NCBI GenBank assembly: GCA_025354565.1
Contig: JANXMQ010000180.1
Span: forward strand, 1 to 32,686
Length of the DNA stretch: 32,686 bases
Direction: 5' to 3'
DNA from: Akkermansiaceae bacterium
GTDB taxonomy: Bacteria > Verrucomicrobiota > Verrucomicrobiia > Verrucomicrobiales > Akkermansiaceae
In this document: positions 32,277-32,686 of the stretch, one piece after another
Position numbering within the stretch: the stretch's first letter is position 1
Layout: each line of letters opens with the position of its first letter
Notes under the pieces: generated by a model
Database searches by the model: none
Seen by the model: only the letters and a program-made list of their open reading frames with translations
What the model was told of the DNA's origin: nothing
Position numbers and translations under genes: made by a program

Positions 32277-32486
32277 CGCACGATCTGCTGATTTTCAACA
32301 AGATATCCATTTTCCTTCGGTTTTCCGCCCCTTCTGGGTGGACGCCGCATCTGCCACCGCCCGTCGGGTAGGAAAACCGCCGGGCAACTCCTAAAAAACA
32401 CGCCACCTTGGCCACCAACACCATCCCAAAAACCTACGCCGATGTCGTCGCCCTCGCGGAAGACGCCGCCGACGGAGCAAGTGCCT

Positions 32487-32686
32487 AATACAACTTCCCA
32501 GACTGATACAACTTCCCAAGAAGCGGGAGCTCCCAGCCCCCTGGACCATCTTTAAACCGATAAAATTTCCCCATATCCTGATTTACCGCTTGGCTCGCCA
32601 GCATGAACACCCTATCAAGTGTTTGATGAACGAGGTCGCCAAGGTCTGTACTTCCGGGTCGGGTATTACCCTAATCACCGACCGGT
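32487..32686 (+). repeat. Dispersed repeat, copy B (cut by the window end)
   Basis: 32518-32686 matches copy A (10218-10050, minus strand) with two mismatches by eye. The entrance carries a tandem duplication of ATACAACTTCCCA (32488-32500 and 32505-32517) absent from copy A. The window stops in the palindrome ACCGACCGGT, so the far border is not seen. Its orientation is inverted relative to copy A. Confidence 0.88.

Larger units (their letters stand above)
31831..32686. other. 856-bp non-coding stretch: spacer, 42-bp minisatellite, repeat copy B
   Basis: The first 168 bases show nothing recognised. The 42-bp array follows (31999-32250 plus a partial unit), then about 210 bases with a CCGCCCGTCGGG segment, then the dispersed repeat copy B. 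Open frames crossing the array on both strands arise from its 14-codon periodicity. Confidence 0.65.

Noticed and set aside
31730..32394. Open frames across the 42-bp array with 14-residue repeats such as GGILGHRHTCHAPR.
   Set aside because: The same periodicity argument applies: at least four frames are open through the array, and one frame overlaps the hydrolase gene. No initiation context is seen.
32384..32488. Short frame ending in TYADVVALAEDAADGASA just before repeat copy B, slightly like the N-terminal part of the fibronectin-III protein.
   Set aside because: No start codon, only about 35 codons, and the similarity to PTPADVLTATTNYGDALDLA is too weak by eye to call a gene remnant. A profile search with the fibronectin-III family would decide.

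Overview
The window reads as chromosome of a GC-rich Verrucomicrobiota bacterium, probably Verrucomicrobiales (Akkermansiaceae or Luteolibacter-like). The best clue is a 1.2-kb-residue pilin-like surface protein of the 'Verru_Chthon cassette protein A' type. Genes are dense and housekeeping in flavour, Shine-Dalgarno signals are weak or absent, and no tRNA, rRNA or CRISPR array was seen. Placement is inferred from protein resemblance only.

Layout. 1-1299: decayed 3' part of a type I restriction gene (hsdR) with an in-frame stop. 1426-8057: rlmN, a D-2-hydroxyacid dehydrogenase, thiD and a 1166-residue SNF2-type helicase. 8110-10007: an AT-richer, minus-strand block of three integron-type gene cassettes (ferredoxin; small peptide plus membrane protein; MBL-fold hydrolase), each ending in an attC-like site, with no integrase in view. 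10046-10823: a 169-bp-core dispersed repeat (copy A) and a 12-copy 21-bp minisatellite. 10938-13161: a fibronectin-III protein with a strong terminator, a four-repeat helix-turn-helix protein and structured non-coding DNA. 13162-15348: a lipoprotein dual-specificity phosphatase and two overlapping TPM-like genes. 15560-20291: hflK-hflC, a possible TIM-barrel protein and gluQ. 20335-22547: cutC and an M81 (MlrC) peptidase, translationally coupled. 22772-31830: envelope genes, namely the pilin-like protein and its overlapping partner, a catalytically dead trypsin-fold protein next to an HtrA protease with four PDZ domains, a secreted protein and a lipoprotein alpha/beta hydrolase. 31999-32686: a 42-bp minisatellite and copy B of the dispersed repeat, inverted relative to copy A and cut by the window end.

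The most notable system is the cassette array. In all three cassettes the first bases (GTTCGGC, GTTAGCC, GTTGTGCC) are the exact reverse complement of the R'' box in that cassette's own attC. Each attC folds through paired L''/L' arms with one unpaired A in the L'' arm. This is the signature of integron cassettes, here as a cluster of attC sites lacking an integrase within the window.

The second notable architecture is a near mirror image: dispersed repeat plus minisatellite at 10.05-10.82 kb, and minisatellite plus inverted dispersed repeat at 32.0-32.69 kb, enclosing about 22 kb. The regular part of each array is 252 bp (12 x 21 and 6 x 42).
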